A stretch of 64,000 nucleotides of DNA from Bacteroidota bacterium (GTDB lineage: Bacteria; Bacteroidota; Bacteroidia; B-17B0; Aurantibacillaceae), in the NCBI GenBank assembly GCA_018267655.1, contig JAFDYB010000086.1, positions 1-64,000 on the forward strand, given 5' to 3'. Shown one piece after another: positions 1-8,986 of this stretch. Below the pieces are notes generated by a model. That model was not told the DNA's origin, did not search any database, and saw only the letters and a list, made by a program, of their open reading frames with translations. Positions within the stretch are counted from its first letter, which is position 1; each line of letters opens with the position of its first letter. A program made the position numbers and the translations under genes.

Positions 1-192
1 ACAGTTTTATTTTCTTGGGTTTTGTTTTGTTCGTTGTTTGTTTTTGCTACAGTTTTATTTTCTTGGGTTTTGTTTTGTTCGTTGTTTGTTTTTGCTACAG
101 TTTTATTTTCTTGGGTTTTGTTTTGCTCGTTATTTGTTTTTGCAACAGTTTTATTTTCTTGAGTTTTATTTTGCTCCTTGTTTGTTTTTACA
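1..192 (-). repeat. 48-bp tandem repeat, about four units
   Basis: Units start at 1, 49, 97 and 145. The first two are identical, the third differs by a few bases and the fourth is more diverged. A fifth, broken unit starts at 193. Each 48-bp unit keeps the frame of the giant coding sequence and encodes 16 residues (AKTNNEQNKTQENKTV). The array touches the window edge, so its full copy number is not visible. Confidence 0.95.
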
Positions 193-3100
193 ACAGCTTT
201 GTTCGTGTTATTGCCGTTTACTTTATTGAGTAGATTAAGGGCTTCGTAACTTGATTTTAAGGATAATGCTAAGAACTTTGATTTTTCATTTTGATTGTTT
301 GTTTGGGACGATTTAATTAATAACTGTTTTGATTCGGCATTTAAGTCATCTGCATTTTGTTTTATTTTTAACTGACTTTCGTTTAAGTTACCCAAAATGG
401 TTTGTTTTTTGCTTTCAAATTCTAAATTATATGAGTTAATTAAATTTGTATATGCCACATTTCCTTTTTGATTTAATTGTTCATTTTTTTGCTGAATTTC
501 ACCACTGTTTAACGTATTTAAATTTTTAGAATTTGATTTCACTACATAATCAGGATATATTTGCATTAAATCAGCAATTAAACTTTTTTGTTTTGTGTTT
601 ATAAGCATTTCATTGTCTTCTGCATTACCTATTATTCCTAACTTAGATGAAATACTAGTTTGAGTATTTGCATCACTTCTTAATGCATTTGACTTATTTT
701 TTAGTGTTGAAATTTCAGCGGCGCGCTCTTCAAATGAAGTGGCTTTATCAGGATTAACTTCTTGCAACTTACCTAGCATTTCAGTTATTGCGTTTGAATT
801 GGCAGAAAAATTAGCATCGTTAATTTTTTTAGTAATTACAGAGGCCTCCATTTTTGTGTCGTTACTTTTATTTTCTAATTCTTTTACTTTAGTTAATAAG
901 CCCTCTTTTTCAACACCTTGTTTTGTATTTGCTTCTGACCTTAAATCAAATGCTTTAACATTTATTTCCTCGGCGTAACTGTTCAAGCTATCTACTTTTA
1001 TTTTTAAATCAACCGGATTATCAGTATAAGTAGGTTGGCTATTTATTTTCAATCTATCTTCTTCAATTTGCTTTATCTCACTCAAAGCTTTTACAACCCC
1101 TGCATTTGCATTTTTATTTGTTAGCGCAATATTGTTTTTTTCAACATATTTTAATACTTCGTTAGGCGTTGTATCATTTTTAGCAAGAGACTCTAAGGTT
1201 ACTGTATTTGTTTTTTGATTGCTGTTAATCTCTGAAACATTATTTGATTTTAAATTATTTGTGACAGTACTTGTGTTTACAGAAATGTTAGTTGGATTGA
1301 CCTGCGGTTCAGTTGTTTGATTGGTTGTGTTGTTGGCTTTAATATTATTTACAATAGGTGTGTTAATTTTAGTATTTATTTTATTAAGCTGCTTAATTGC
1401 CTCAACTTGTTTTGAAACAACTTCAATAAGTATATTTAATTTATCGGTGGCACTTTTTGATACCGTGTCATTTAGATCTTTAGTAAGCGATTCTAATTTA
1501 ACCTTTATGTTTGCAACTTCGTTTTTATTGGAAGTGTTTAGCAAGGATTCATTTTGAGCAATAGCTCCTTGCAAGTGCGTTATTTCTGCTTTATTTGCTT
1601 CAAGTAATGATTGGTATGCGCTTGTTTTTAAATCAACGAGTTTAGTTAAATTTTCATTAATCGATTTAACAGATTGATTTAAATTTATTTGTGCTGTTGT
1701 GTCAACACTAACATTTGTTGGGGCTTTATTGGCCGAAGTTTTAGCAACCTGTAATTCAATATTCGGGTTGTTCTTTTTGAGTAAATTTATTGCTTGATTT
1801 TGTTTTGTAATAGCTTCTGATTCTTTCTCTTCGGCGTTACTAATGCCGCCTAATTTTGCGCCGGTGCTTTGTTGAGAACTGGCTTCAGCTCTAATTGATT
1901 TTGCATTAGTATAATCAGTTTGCGCATCTGCTGTAAGTTTTTTAGCTTCAGTTTTATCAGCTTCTGAAATATTGCTTTGCGAAATTAATGTTTGGATATT
2001 TTTATTGTTTACATCAAAAACATTCAAGTTGTCTGACTTTGTTATTTCAGCAGCTTCTAAATTTTTTTGATTAGCTTGATTTTGTAGTTCTCTACTTTTA
2101 GCAAGCATTTTGTTTTTTTCTTCTCCCGATAGTTTATTGGCTTCTGATAAGGTTTTTAAAGACTCTTCTGAAAGTTTATCAGCTTCATCAGTTAATTGCT
2201 TTGGGGTTTTTCCAACAGCTTCACTAATATTGTTTTTGGGCATTTTTTTTGCCTCATCTTTTGCTTTAGCTACACTTTCGCGTAATTGTTTTTGCTTTAC
2301 ACCTGCGTCGTTTATTTTTCCGTCGGCAATTATTTTTAATTGCTGCGCATTTGTGTTTTGATAGGCATTAAAATCAAAGTTTTGATTATCATTTGAAGTT
2401 AACGACGAATTTAAAGTATTTAGTTGCTTTAGGGTTTCATCATTGTTAGTTGAGTTTAAATTTATTAGACTGTAATTTTCTTTTTGTTTACTGATATTAG
2501 AACTTGCAGTAGAATTATTTAAGTCAATTGCAAGTTTATTATTAGCAATTATTTGTTTTTGATTTTCTTTTTTCAGAGTTTCAAGTTTTTGAATTTCTTC
2601 TGAAATTATTTTTTTATCGCCTTGTGATTTTACTTTAAATAATTCTGATTTATTGCTAGCAATTGCTTCATCAATTTCTTTATTGTATTTTTTTAATTGG
2701 TTTATGCTTTTATTAATTGATTCTTTGGTTTCAACATTATCTATTCCCGTTGTGTTTTTATATTTACTCTCAATTGATTCTGCAGCAACAACATTTGCCG
2801 GTAACAACATGTTTTCTTTGATATTAGCTGCTTTTTCACTTTGCTCAATTGCTATATCTGAATCTTTTGAGGACACTTTTTCATTAACAATTTTATTAAA
2901 AGTTGATAATTGGTCGTTTGCTAAATCTGAATCTGTTTTAAGTTTGTTAAGCTTTTCATTATATGAGTTAACTTGTTTTTCTTTTTCTATTTGTTCGATT
3001 TTTAAATCTTCTATTTTTTTCTCTAATTCAATTTTTTGTTTTCGTTTTGCTTTATTTAATTCATTTTGAGTATCACTAATTTCTTGTTTAATGTCTTCTA

Positions 3101-5219
3101 AATCTTTTTTTGCAATATCAGCATCTGCTTTTAATTGATTGTATTGTTTTTCTTTTTCATCGGCATCGTCTTTTATTTCTTTAAAAATAGTTTCTGATGT
3201 GTTTTTATATTTTGACTTTTCAGCTATTTTACTTTGTAAATCATTTAACTTATTTAACGATTCTTTAGTCTCTGTTTTATTATTAGCAATCTTTTCAAGC
3301 TCGTTAGCGTAAGCAATGTTTAATTTTGCTTCTTCTGTTTTATTATCAGCATCTTGTTTTAATGCGGTCGAATATTCAGTGATTTTTTTTGAGTTTTCAG
3401 TAATTTTAGTTGCATTGTCTTTTAAAATTTGAGCGTTTTTAAGTGCATTTTTTTTCTCATCGTCTGATGTAATTTTTTGTGCTGCTTGCATGGCCTCATC
3501 TGCTTCCTTATTTTTTGCATCTGCTTCAATTTTTTTTGCATCTGCAAGTTCTTGAGCATCGTTAGCATCTTCACGCAATTTTACGGCTTCCTTTCTACTC
3601 TCTTCTGCATCTTGTTTTGCAATAGCCAGCAAGTGTTTATTGTCCTTTTTTGTATGAGTGCTATCCGTATTAGGGCTGTTGCTTGCAGTAGAGTTTCCGA
3701 TAGGTTGATCTTGCTTAGTATTGTTAGACGAAACTTGTTGCTCATTGGGTAATTGCAAGTGATTTTCCCCTTCATTTACATCGAGTTTAGCTTTGTTTTC
3801 GATGATTTTTAAATATTGTAAATAGCTATCGTCATTTGGAACCTCATCAAAATAATTAATAATTTTTAATATTCCTTTTTCGTAACCTATTGTTTGTTTA
3901 TATGGCTTACTTGTTTGCACCAAGGGCAAATTTATGCCCTGAGACTGCGTAGTTAAACCAGGGGTTTCAACCGTAAAAAGCAATTTTGCTCCATTGGGTA
4001 ATTCAAGCTGATAATCTCCATTATCTTGTGCTGTGTAACGTCCTACCAGTTTACCGGTACCAATGTCTTTTACTATTATTACAGATTTTAAACTTTGCTC
4101 GGCATTTTCTTTTACAACAGTGCCTTTAATAGCCATTACGTCAATAGGTTTACGATCGGTATTTATTTTCAATACGTCAATTTTACCCGGAGGGCTTTGC
4201 CTTGCTGTGCTAAAATAGGCTGTTTTTTCAGTAGAATCAGTTACATACAAAAAATCATCGTCTGGTGAGTTAATTGGAAACTCGAGGTTTTGAGGAGCGT
4301 CCCAAGAGTCTGTTTCTTTATTATAGGTAGATTTGAATATGTCGTACCCCCCCATACTATTGTGACCTTTGCTGGCAAAATAAAGCACTTGGCCATTGGG
4401 GTGAAGAAATGGATAATCGTCATCATAAGGTGTGTTTATGCCTTTAACTTTAACTGCTTGTCCAAAACTACCATTAGGCAATCGTTGTTTAAAATAAATA
4501 TCTCTTCCATTATCGTCATTATCGCCATAGCTGCTATAGTATATTCTGTCTCCTGCAGATGGATTATACAATACTGTTTTGTCTTTCCTTTTTTTATCAA
4601 GCGAGGTTTTAAAATCATCTGTTTTAGCTAGTAGCTTTCCTCCTATATTTTTTAGGTCATAGGCTCTAAAATAATCAGCATCGTTAAGTTGCTTTTTACT
4701 CTTAACTTCTAAATCTGCTAAATTACTAAGTAGGCGTTTTCCGTATACACAGGCAGCTATCTCTCTATCTACTTGGTGTTTTTTTAGTTGAGATGAAGGT
4801 GCTGATTTTTTAAATTCATTGTAATACTTAATTGCTTCATCAAATAAATAATTAACATGGTTTGCTCGTCCATAATAAAACAGAACTTCTTTAGAAACGT
4901 CTGCAAGCTTTGTGTAAGCATATTTTAAATAAGGCAAACATTTTTTTTTATCAACTTCGCAAAACAACATACAAACGCCAAGTTTATAATTGTATTCTGC
5001 TTCCTTTGGATAATTTGAAACGAGTTGTGTATATAAACTATTTGCTTCGCAATATTGCTCACTTTCAAAAAGTTTAGCTGCATTTTTTTTTAACTCCTCA
5101 GGGCTCTGTTGCGAATATGTTTTAGAGAAGTAAAATAAAAATATTACACAAAAAAGTATCTTAACAATTTTAGGTAAAGGAAATAAAAAAACCGCTAAGG
5201 TATTTGACCTTAAAATCAT
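1..5219 (-). CDS. Giant exported TPR/PD40 protein with repetitive coiled coil (C-terminus outside window)
   Basis: One open frame runs from an ATG at 5219 to the window edge, about 1,739 codons with no stop. An in-frame stop lies two codons upstream of the ATG, so the start is well fixed. Residues 1-37 form a signal peptide ending near TYSQ. Residues about 40-200 are TPR-like helices. About 210-335 carry PD40 propeller blades (for example YPFLHPNGQVLYFAS and GGYDIF). About 360-435 resemble a carboxypeptidase regulatory domain. From about 480 to the edge the chain is Lys/Asn/Glu/Ala-rich coiled coil with internal repeats and 16-residue tandem repeats at the end. TPR-PD40-regulatory architecture is typical of Bacteroidota OmpA/PorE-like envelope proteins. 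The OmpA domain, if present, would lie beyond the window. An envelope scaffold or surface fibre is inferred. The precise function is unknown. Confidence 0.85.
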   Translation of the reverse strand, partial: MILRSNTLAVFLFPLPKIVKILFCVIFLFYFSKTYSQQSPEELKKNAAKLFESEQYCEANSLYTQLVSNYPKEAEYNYKLGVCMLFCEVDKKKCLPYLKYAYTKLADVSKEVLFYYGRANHVNYLFDEAIKYYNEFKKSAPSSQLKKHQVDREIAACVYGKRLLSNLADLEVKSKKQLNDADYFRAYDLKNIGGKLLAKTDDFKTSLDKKRKDKTVLYNPSAGDRIYYSSYGDNDDNGRDIYFKQRLPNGSFGQAVKVKGINTPYDDDYPFLHPNGQVLYFASKGHNSMGGYDIFKSTYNKETDSWDAPQNLEFPINSPDDDFLYVTDSTEKTAYFSTARQSPPGKIDVLKINTDRKPIDVMAIKGTVVKENAEQSLKSVIIVKDIGTGKLVGRYTAQDNGDYQLELPNGAKLLFTVETPGLTTQSQGINLPLVQTSKPYKQTIGYEKGILKIINYFDEVPNDDSYLQYLKIIENKAKLDVNEGENHLQLPNEQQVSSNNTKQDQPIGNSTASNSPNTDSTHTKKDNKHLLAIAKQDAEESRKEAVKLREDANDAQELADAKKIEADAKNKEADEAMQAAQKITSDDEKKNALKNAQILKDNATKITENSKKITEYSTALKQDADNKTEEAKLNIAYANELEKIANNKTETKESLNKLNDLQSKIAEKSKYKNTSETIFKEIKDDADEKEKQYNQLKADADIAKKDLEDIKQEISDTQNELNKAKRKQKIELEKKIEDLKIEQIEKEKQVNSYNEKLNKLKTDSDLANDQLSTFNKIVNEKVSSKDSDIAIEQSEKAANIKENMLLPANVVAAESIESKYKNTTGIDNVETKESINKSINQLKKYNKEIDEAIASNKSELFKVKSQGDKKIISEEIQKLETLKKENQKQIIANNKLAIDLNNSTASSNISKQKENYSLINLNSTNNDETLKQLNTLNSSLTSNDNQNFDFNAYQNTNAQQLKIIADGKINDAGVKQKQLRESVAKAKDEAKKMPKNNISEAVGKTPKQLTDEADKLSEESLKTLSEANKLSGEEKNKMLAKSRELQNQANQKNLEAAEITKSDNLNVFDVNNKNIQTLISQSNISEADKTEAKKLTADAQTDYTNAKSIRAEASSQQSTGAKLGGISNAEEKESEAITKQNQAINLLKKNNPNIELQVAKTSANKAPTNVSVDTTAQINLNQSVKSINENLTKLVDLKTSAYQSLLEANKAEITHLQGAIAQNESLLNTSNKNEVANIKVKLESLTKDLNDTVSKSATDKLNILIEVVSKQVEAIKQLNKINTKINTPIVNNIKANNTTNQTTEPQVNPTNISVNTSTVTNNLKSNNVSEINSNQKTNTVTLESLAKNDTTPNEVLKYVEKNNIALTNKNANAGVVKALSEIKQIEEDRLKINSQPTYTDNPVDLKIKVDSLNSYAEEINVKAFDLRSEANTKQGVEKEGLLTKVKELENKSNDTKMEASVITKKINDANFSANSNAITEMLGKLQEVNPDKATSFEERAAEISTLKNKSNALRSDANTQTSISSKLGIIGNAEDNEMLINTKQKSLIADLMQIYPDYVVKSNSKNLNTLNSGEIQQKNEQLNQKGNVAYTNLINSYNLEFESKKQTILGNLNESQLKIKQNADDLNAESKQLLIKSSQTNNQNEKSKFLALSLKSSYEALNLLNKVNGNNTNKAVVKTNKEQNKTQENKTVAKTNNEQNKTQENKTVAKTNNEQNKTQENKTVAKTNNEQNKTQENKT

Positions 5220-5305
5220 ATTTTATGTGCTTTTAAATTTAAGTATTTTTTTTTAGTTAAACGTTTTAGTCGTAGTTAATTTTTATAAAACAGAAAAAAT
5301 TGTTA

Positions 5306-5313
5306 TATATTTG
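5306..5313 (+). promoter_or_regulatory. Bacteroidota -7 promoter element
   Basis: TATATTTG matches TAnnTTTG and lies 24 bp before the ATG at 5338. No clear TTTG is seen at -33. A TTG candidate start at 5311 falls inside this element, which favours the ATG at 5338 for the gene downstream. Confidence 0.5.
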
Positions 5314-5337
5314 TATTTACACAAAAATAAAATACAT

Positions 5338-6738
5338 ATGAAAATTAAATTTACATTAGCCGCTTTATTACTTCTATCATTGAAGCAACAAGCGCAAATT
5401 AACGGCATAAAGGTAGAGCCGGCCGGTGAGCTTGATATGAGTACAATGCATGGTGCTGTTAATTCAAATCAAAAAACAATGACTGGAAGTATTTCAGACA
5501 CACTGTATTACTTTTTCAACAAACACCATTTCCGCAATACACCTGCAATGCAAGGTTTTTACACGGTTAAGTCACCAGCTCCTACTTCTACCTTAAATTT
5601 AGCTGAGTTTGGGGCTTCATTTTTAAATGGAACCGTAGTAAACAACACACCCGTAACACTAAACGCAGTAAGGTTTGTAGCTTCGCGCCAAGCCAATTCT
5701 GTTAGCTCTTCCATTCCTGTAAGAGTGTATGTATATAACGCAAATCCTGCGGGCTTACCAGGCGCTAAAGTTGACTCAGCAATGGCGGTAGTTACAAATA
5801 CCGGTGGAGCATTTTACACAGCAACATTCATTACTCCTAAAACGTTTACAAACTCGTTTTTTGTTTCTTACAAACCTATGCCTTCTAATCCAGCCGATAC
5901 CTTAAAAGCATGGATAACAAATTCTTCTGTTGGAACTACAACTGCAAGTGTAAACAATGGCGAGGGCTTAGGATATACTCGGATAATTGCTGGAACATCA
6001 ACTAACAGTTTGTATGTTAACACTAATTTATATGGCGCATCTGGTAGTGTTCCAAGCGATCCGGAGCCAATTGTAGCACCAATTGTATCGTTTAATTTTG
6101 CTTCAAGCTTTTCAATGTCGCCTGCTACATCTACAGCTATACCAGGCGCATATTGCACAAATACATTAATTATGTATAATAACACTACTACCGGCACAAG
6201 TGTTTTAGAAAACCGTCAATTTAATTATAACAAGTTTGTGCCTTATTGGAAGCCATTTAGCTATTCAGTTCAACCGGTTGCTGCCGATTCAATTTATAGC
6301 TGGAATTTTACTATGCCTCAAGTAGGAACATATTATTCTAAAAACTTCTCACAAACATATACTGTTACAGGTAATACAAGCGGATCGCTTTTAGTTCGTT
6401 ATAAACACGGCTCTGGTAACACCTCTCAAAACACTAACGATTTAAGCAACCAAACATATTCTGTTGTTTCTTGTGGCTCTACAGGTTTAACTGAAAATTT
6501 AATGAATGCTCAGGCTTTTGTTTTCCCTAATCCAAACAATGGTAGCTTAAATATTAAAAATTTAGAAGGAAAAAACACATTAACTGTTTATAACTTAATT
6601 GGCCAAGAAGTATTTAAAACTACAACCGAAGATAGTTCTGTAAACATTGATGTAGCAAAAGAACCTTCAGGCAACTATTTATTAAAAATAACAAATGCTA
6701 ACGGCAGTAGTCGTGTAATGAAGCTAATTAAAAATTAA
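5338..6738 (+). CDS. Secreted protein with type A T9SS C-terminal sorting domain
   Basis: This is a 466-residue exported protein of unknown activity. The chosen ATG gives a clean signal peptide (MKIKFTLAALLLLSLKQQAQ). A TTG nine codons upstream would put extra charged residues in front of it and overlaps a promoter motif. The last ~75 residues form a type A sorting domain: a FVFPNPNNG start, then LTVYNLIGQEV, then GNYLLKI and a basic C-terminus. The body is Ser/Thr/Asn-rich and beta-like, with no recognised catalytic motif. By family knowledge such proteins cross the outer membrane through T9SS and are released or anchored after the domain is cleaved. The gene is monocistronic, with its own promoter and a strong terminator. 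Confidence 0.85.
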   Translation: MKIKFTLAALLLLSLKQQAQINGIKVEPAGELDMSTMHGAVNSNQKTMTGSISDTLYYFFNKHHFRNTPAMQGFYTVKSPAPTSTLNLAEFGASFLNGTVVNNTPVTLNAVRFVASRQANSVSSSIPVRVYVYNANPAGLPGAKVDSAMAVVTNTGGAFYTATFITPKTFTNSFFVSYKPMPSNPADTLKAWITNSSVGTTTASVNNGEGLGYTRIIAGTSTNSLYVNTNLYGASGSVPSDPEPIVAPIVSFNFASSFSMSPATSTAIPGAYCTNTLIMYNNTTTGTSVLENRQFNYNKFVPYWKPFSYSVQPVAADSIYSWNFTMPQVGTYYSKNFSQTYTVTGNTSGSLLVRYKHGSGNTSQNTNDLSNQTYSVVSCGSTGLTENLMNAQAFVFPNPNNGSLNIKNLEGKNTLTVYNLIGQEVFKTTTEDSSVNIDVAKEPSGNYLLKITNANGSSRVMKLIKN

Positions 6739-6765
6739 TACTAACCTATAATTAAGCTTTAATTT

Positions 6766-6798
6766 AAAAGACTGTCCTTAAAAAGACAGTCTTTTTTT
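6766..6798 (+). terminator. Rho-independent terminator
   Basis: The 11-bp stem AAAAGACTGTC / GACAGTCTTTT (6766-6776 with 6785-6795) has an 8-nt loop and is followed by a T run. It lies 28 bp after the stop of the T9SS substrate gene. Confidence 0.85.
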
Positions 6799-6863
6799 AT
6801 ACGCTTGAAAAACACATGAAGAGAAAATACTTGCGTTTTGTCTTTATTTTAATCTTACTAAAA

Positions 6864-6895
6864 TTTGAATCAAGGTTAATAAAACATTACATTTG
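6864..6895 (+). promoter_or_regulatory. Bacteroidota promoter (-33 TTTG, -7 TACATTTG)
   Basis: TTTG at 6864-6867 and TACATTTG at 6888-6895 are separated by 20 bp, close to the Bacteroidota sigma consensus. The ATG of the VOC protein follows at 6917. Confidence 0.7.
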
Positions 6896-6916
6896 AAACT
6901 CAAACAATAATACAAA

Positions 6917-7357
6917 ATGGCACATACATCAATTTATTTAAATTTTATGGGTAACGCAGAAGAAGCATTTAACCACTATAAAAAAGTTTTTAAAACTGAG
7001 TTTTCGGCACCTATTATGCGATTAGGAGACATTCCTCCTCATCCGCAAATGCCGCCTCTATCTGAAGCCGATAAAAAGAAAGTTATGCATGTTGCCCTAC
7101 CTATTCTCGGAGGTACTGAAATTATGGCTACTGATATGCTTGAAAGTATGGGGCAAAAATTAATAGAAGGAAACAATATTACAATTAGCCTAAACCCAGA
7201 TACAAGATCAGAAGCAGATCGTTTATTCAAAGAACTTTCTCAAGGGGGCAACGATGGAATTGCCCCTCATGATGAGTTTTGGGGATATTGGGGAACTTGC
7301 AAAGATAGATTTGGCATTCGTTGGATGTTTAACATTACAAATCAACCAGAAAAATAA
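6917..7357 (+). CDS. VOC-superfamily protein, PhnB/glyoxalase-like
   Basis: This is a 146-residue cytosolic protein of the PhnB-like branch of the vicinal oxygen chelate superfamily. It shows the typical opening (SIYLNFMGNAEEAFNHYKKVF), a middle strand with GTEIMATDM, and the closing WGYWGTCKDRFGIRWMFN segment seen in PhnB/3-demethylubiquinone-methyltransferase-like proteins. Length is normal for the family. Members are often called glyoxalase or bleomycin-resistance-like without a known substrate, and none can be assigned here. The gene stands alone with its own promoter just upstream. Confidence 0.85.
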   Translation: MAHTSIYLNFMGNAEEAFNHYKKVFKTEFSAPIMRLGDIPPHPQMPPLSEADKKKVMHVALPILGGTEIMATDMLESMGQKLIEGNNITISLNPDTRSEADRLFKELSQGGNDGIAPHDEFWGYWGTCKDRFGIRWMFNITNQPEK

Positions 7358-7365
7358 AGCGATTA

Positions 7366-7416
7366 TTGCCATTTACTTGTTCCGTTTCAAACCAAAGTGT
7401 ACTAATTTATTTAGGA
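7366..7416. repeat. Palindromic intergenic element, copy 1
   Basis: The segment TTTCAAACCAAA-GTGTACTAA-TTTATTTAGGA sits between the VOC and barrel genes. It resembles 15930-15986, including the left flank TTCCGTTTCAAAC, but its 9-bp centre is in the opposite orientation (see copy 2). Confidence 0.55.
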
Positions 7417-7455
7417 CGCTGGCTAAAAATCAATATTAAATATTATATTTAAAGT

Positions 7456-8619
7456 ATGAAAAAAAACTTCGCCCTATTTTTTGCACTTACCTTAATAATA
7501 ACTCATACATTTTCCCAAAAATCTGATTCTACAATACTAAAAAATGATTCTTTAAATCACACTATCAATAGAGAAGCATTTTGGATAGCTAATGCCGGTT
7601 ACGAATACAAAAACATTTCTGTGTCATTCATCAACTTAAGTATGAATATTGCAGGTCAATTATATTACAATCAACTCTCAGCCTCATTCCCTAAAAACAT
7701 TACCAACTGGCAATTTGCGCCCATCTTGAGTCAAAATTATGCCTTTGCCGGCCTTGCAACTAAATACGGAAATTTTTCACTCAGCAACTCAATAGGTTTT
7801 AATAATGCAAACCAAACAAAAATGCAGTCTTTTGCTATTGACCTGCCATACAAAAAATTTATTGTTGGATTTAATTATTTAAAAATGACCGGTTTTAATC
7901 GGGAAAACATAATCACAAATAATACCGAGTATTTAAAAGATTTTACTTACTCTCCTTTAAATATTTATTTAGGCTGGAATCAAAAATTTTACAATCCATT
8001 GTTTCACTTGCCAAAAAAACGAGGCGTTACAGAAAGTTCTATTTTAGCCGGATTTAATCAAACATCTGTTTACAATGCAACTGATTTTATTCCTATGCTG
8101 CAATACGATAGCAGAGGTTCAAATTTTCAAAACATAAGTCAAATTAATAATGTGTTTGTAGATAAATTTGTAAGCAAAGGCATTTACTTTTCTTACGGCG
8201 CAGCATACTTAATCCCAATATTAAAACCTACTATAAATCATAAATGCATTTATTTTCAATTAAAAGGCGATATTTCTTATGTGTTTCAAAGCTATAATTT
8301 TCACACTGTTTCCGACACGCTTAGCTTTTTGTCAACTAAAAATGTGCAATACCAAACTTTTAAAAGTGGCATTGGTGCAACAGTAAGCTATTTAATTAAA
8401 GGTGATTTAGTTTTTGATTTAAACAAATTTATTTTATCGTTTAAAGCCTCGTATCAAGAATTAAATTTTGGTTTGGGTAACACAAGCGTTCTTTCTACCA
8501 CTAATTTACACATATCAACTAAACGTATTAACGCTTATTTTACACTAAGTTACAGACTTAACGCCAAAAAGTTAAACAGAAAAATAGACGATGCAATAAC
8601 TAAATTTTCAAAAAAATAA
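7456..8619 (+). CDS. Putative outer-membrane beta-barrel protein
   Basis: This is a 387-residue protein of unrecognised family. It has a signal peptide (MKKNFALFFALTLIITHTFSQ). The rest alternates polar and aromatic residues in short amphipathic strands (for example FILSFKASYQELNFG and INAYFTLSYRLN near the C-terminus), as expected for an outer-membrane barrel. There is no plug domain or TonB box, so it is not an obvious TonB receptor. It stands alone between a VOC protein and the convergent STAS/Fur pair. A porin-like or structural role is inferred only from the strand pattern. Confidence 0.7.
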   Translation: MKKNFALFFALTLIITHTFSQKSDSTILKNDSLNHTINREAFWIANAGYEYKNISVSFINLSMNIAGQLYYNQLSASFPKNITNWQFAPILSQNYAFAGLATKYGNFSLSNSIGFNNANQTKMQSFAIDLPYKKFIVGFNYLKMTGFNRENIITNNTEYLKDFTYSPLNIYLGWNQKFYNPLFHLPKKRGVTESSILAGFNQTSVYNATDFIPMLQYDSRGSNFQNISQINNVFVDKFVSKGIYFSYGAAYLIPILKPTINHKCIYFQLKGDISYVFQSYNFHTVSDTLSFLSTKNVQYQTFKSGIGATVSYLIKGDLVFDLNKFILSFKASYQELNFGLGNTSVLSTTNLHISTKRINAYFTLSYRLNAKKLNRKIDDAITKFSKK

Positions 8620-8638
8620 TTGCTACTAAAATAATTAT

Positions 8639-8986
8639 TTATACTTCTATTATTTTAATAGCATCGTCAACATTTGGCGTAATTTTAAAAAGCGAATGTA
8701 GCTTTGTAACCACAATCAATTCTTCAATTTTTTTTGATAAAGAACACAATACCGCCTCTCCGCCCTTAGTGCGTGTTTTAGTTAATATTTGAATTAATGT
8801 ATTTAAGCCGCTACTATTCATGTACTTTAAATGCTCCATATCAATAATTACATTAAAAATGTTTTTAGAAAGTAATTGCTCTATTGCAACCAACAGGCTC
8901 GTTGATTGACTTTTTTCAATTAATTCACCCTCTAATTTTATGTGGGCATAATTTTCATGCTCTGTTACTATGTAATTAAAACTCAT
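8639..8986 (-). CDS. STAS-domain protein (anti-sigma-factor-antagonist-like)
   Basis: This is a 115-residue single STAS domain. It has the typical strand-helix pattern and the motif [20 protein letters not shown] around residues 47-66, where SpoIIAA-like antagonists carry the phosphorylatable serine. The ATG at 8986 overlaps the TGA of the upstream Fur gene (ATGA), which suggests translational coupling. A longer frame starting at 9010 would sit inside the Fur gene and is less likely. No anti-sigma kinase or PP2C phosphatase gene is in the window, so its partner is elsewhere. In Bacteroidota such stand-alone STAS proteins are usually of unknown target. Confidence 0.8.
   Translation of the reverse strand: MSFNYIVTEHENYAHIKLEGELIEKSQSTSLLVAIEQLLSKNIFNVIIDMEHLKYMNSSGLNTLIQILTKTRTKGGEAVLCSLSKKIEELIVVTKLHSLFKITPNVDDAIKIIEV

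Noticed and set aside
1-230. CRISPR-like array
   Set aside because: The 48-bp units are contiguous, without spacers, and translate in frame as part of a protein.
15-3752. Several plus-strand open frames of 60-138 codons
   Set aside because: They are antisense shadows of the long minus-strand coding sequence. Their translations are low-complexity Phe/Leu/Ser, as expected from the complement of Lys/Asn/Glu codons.
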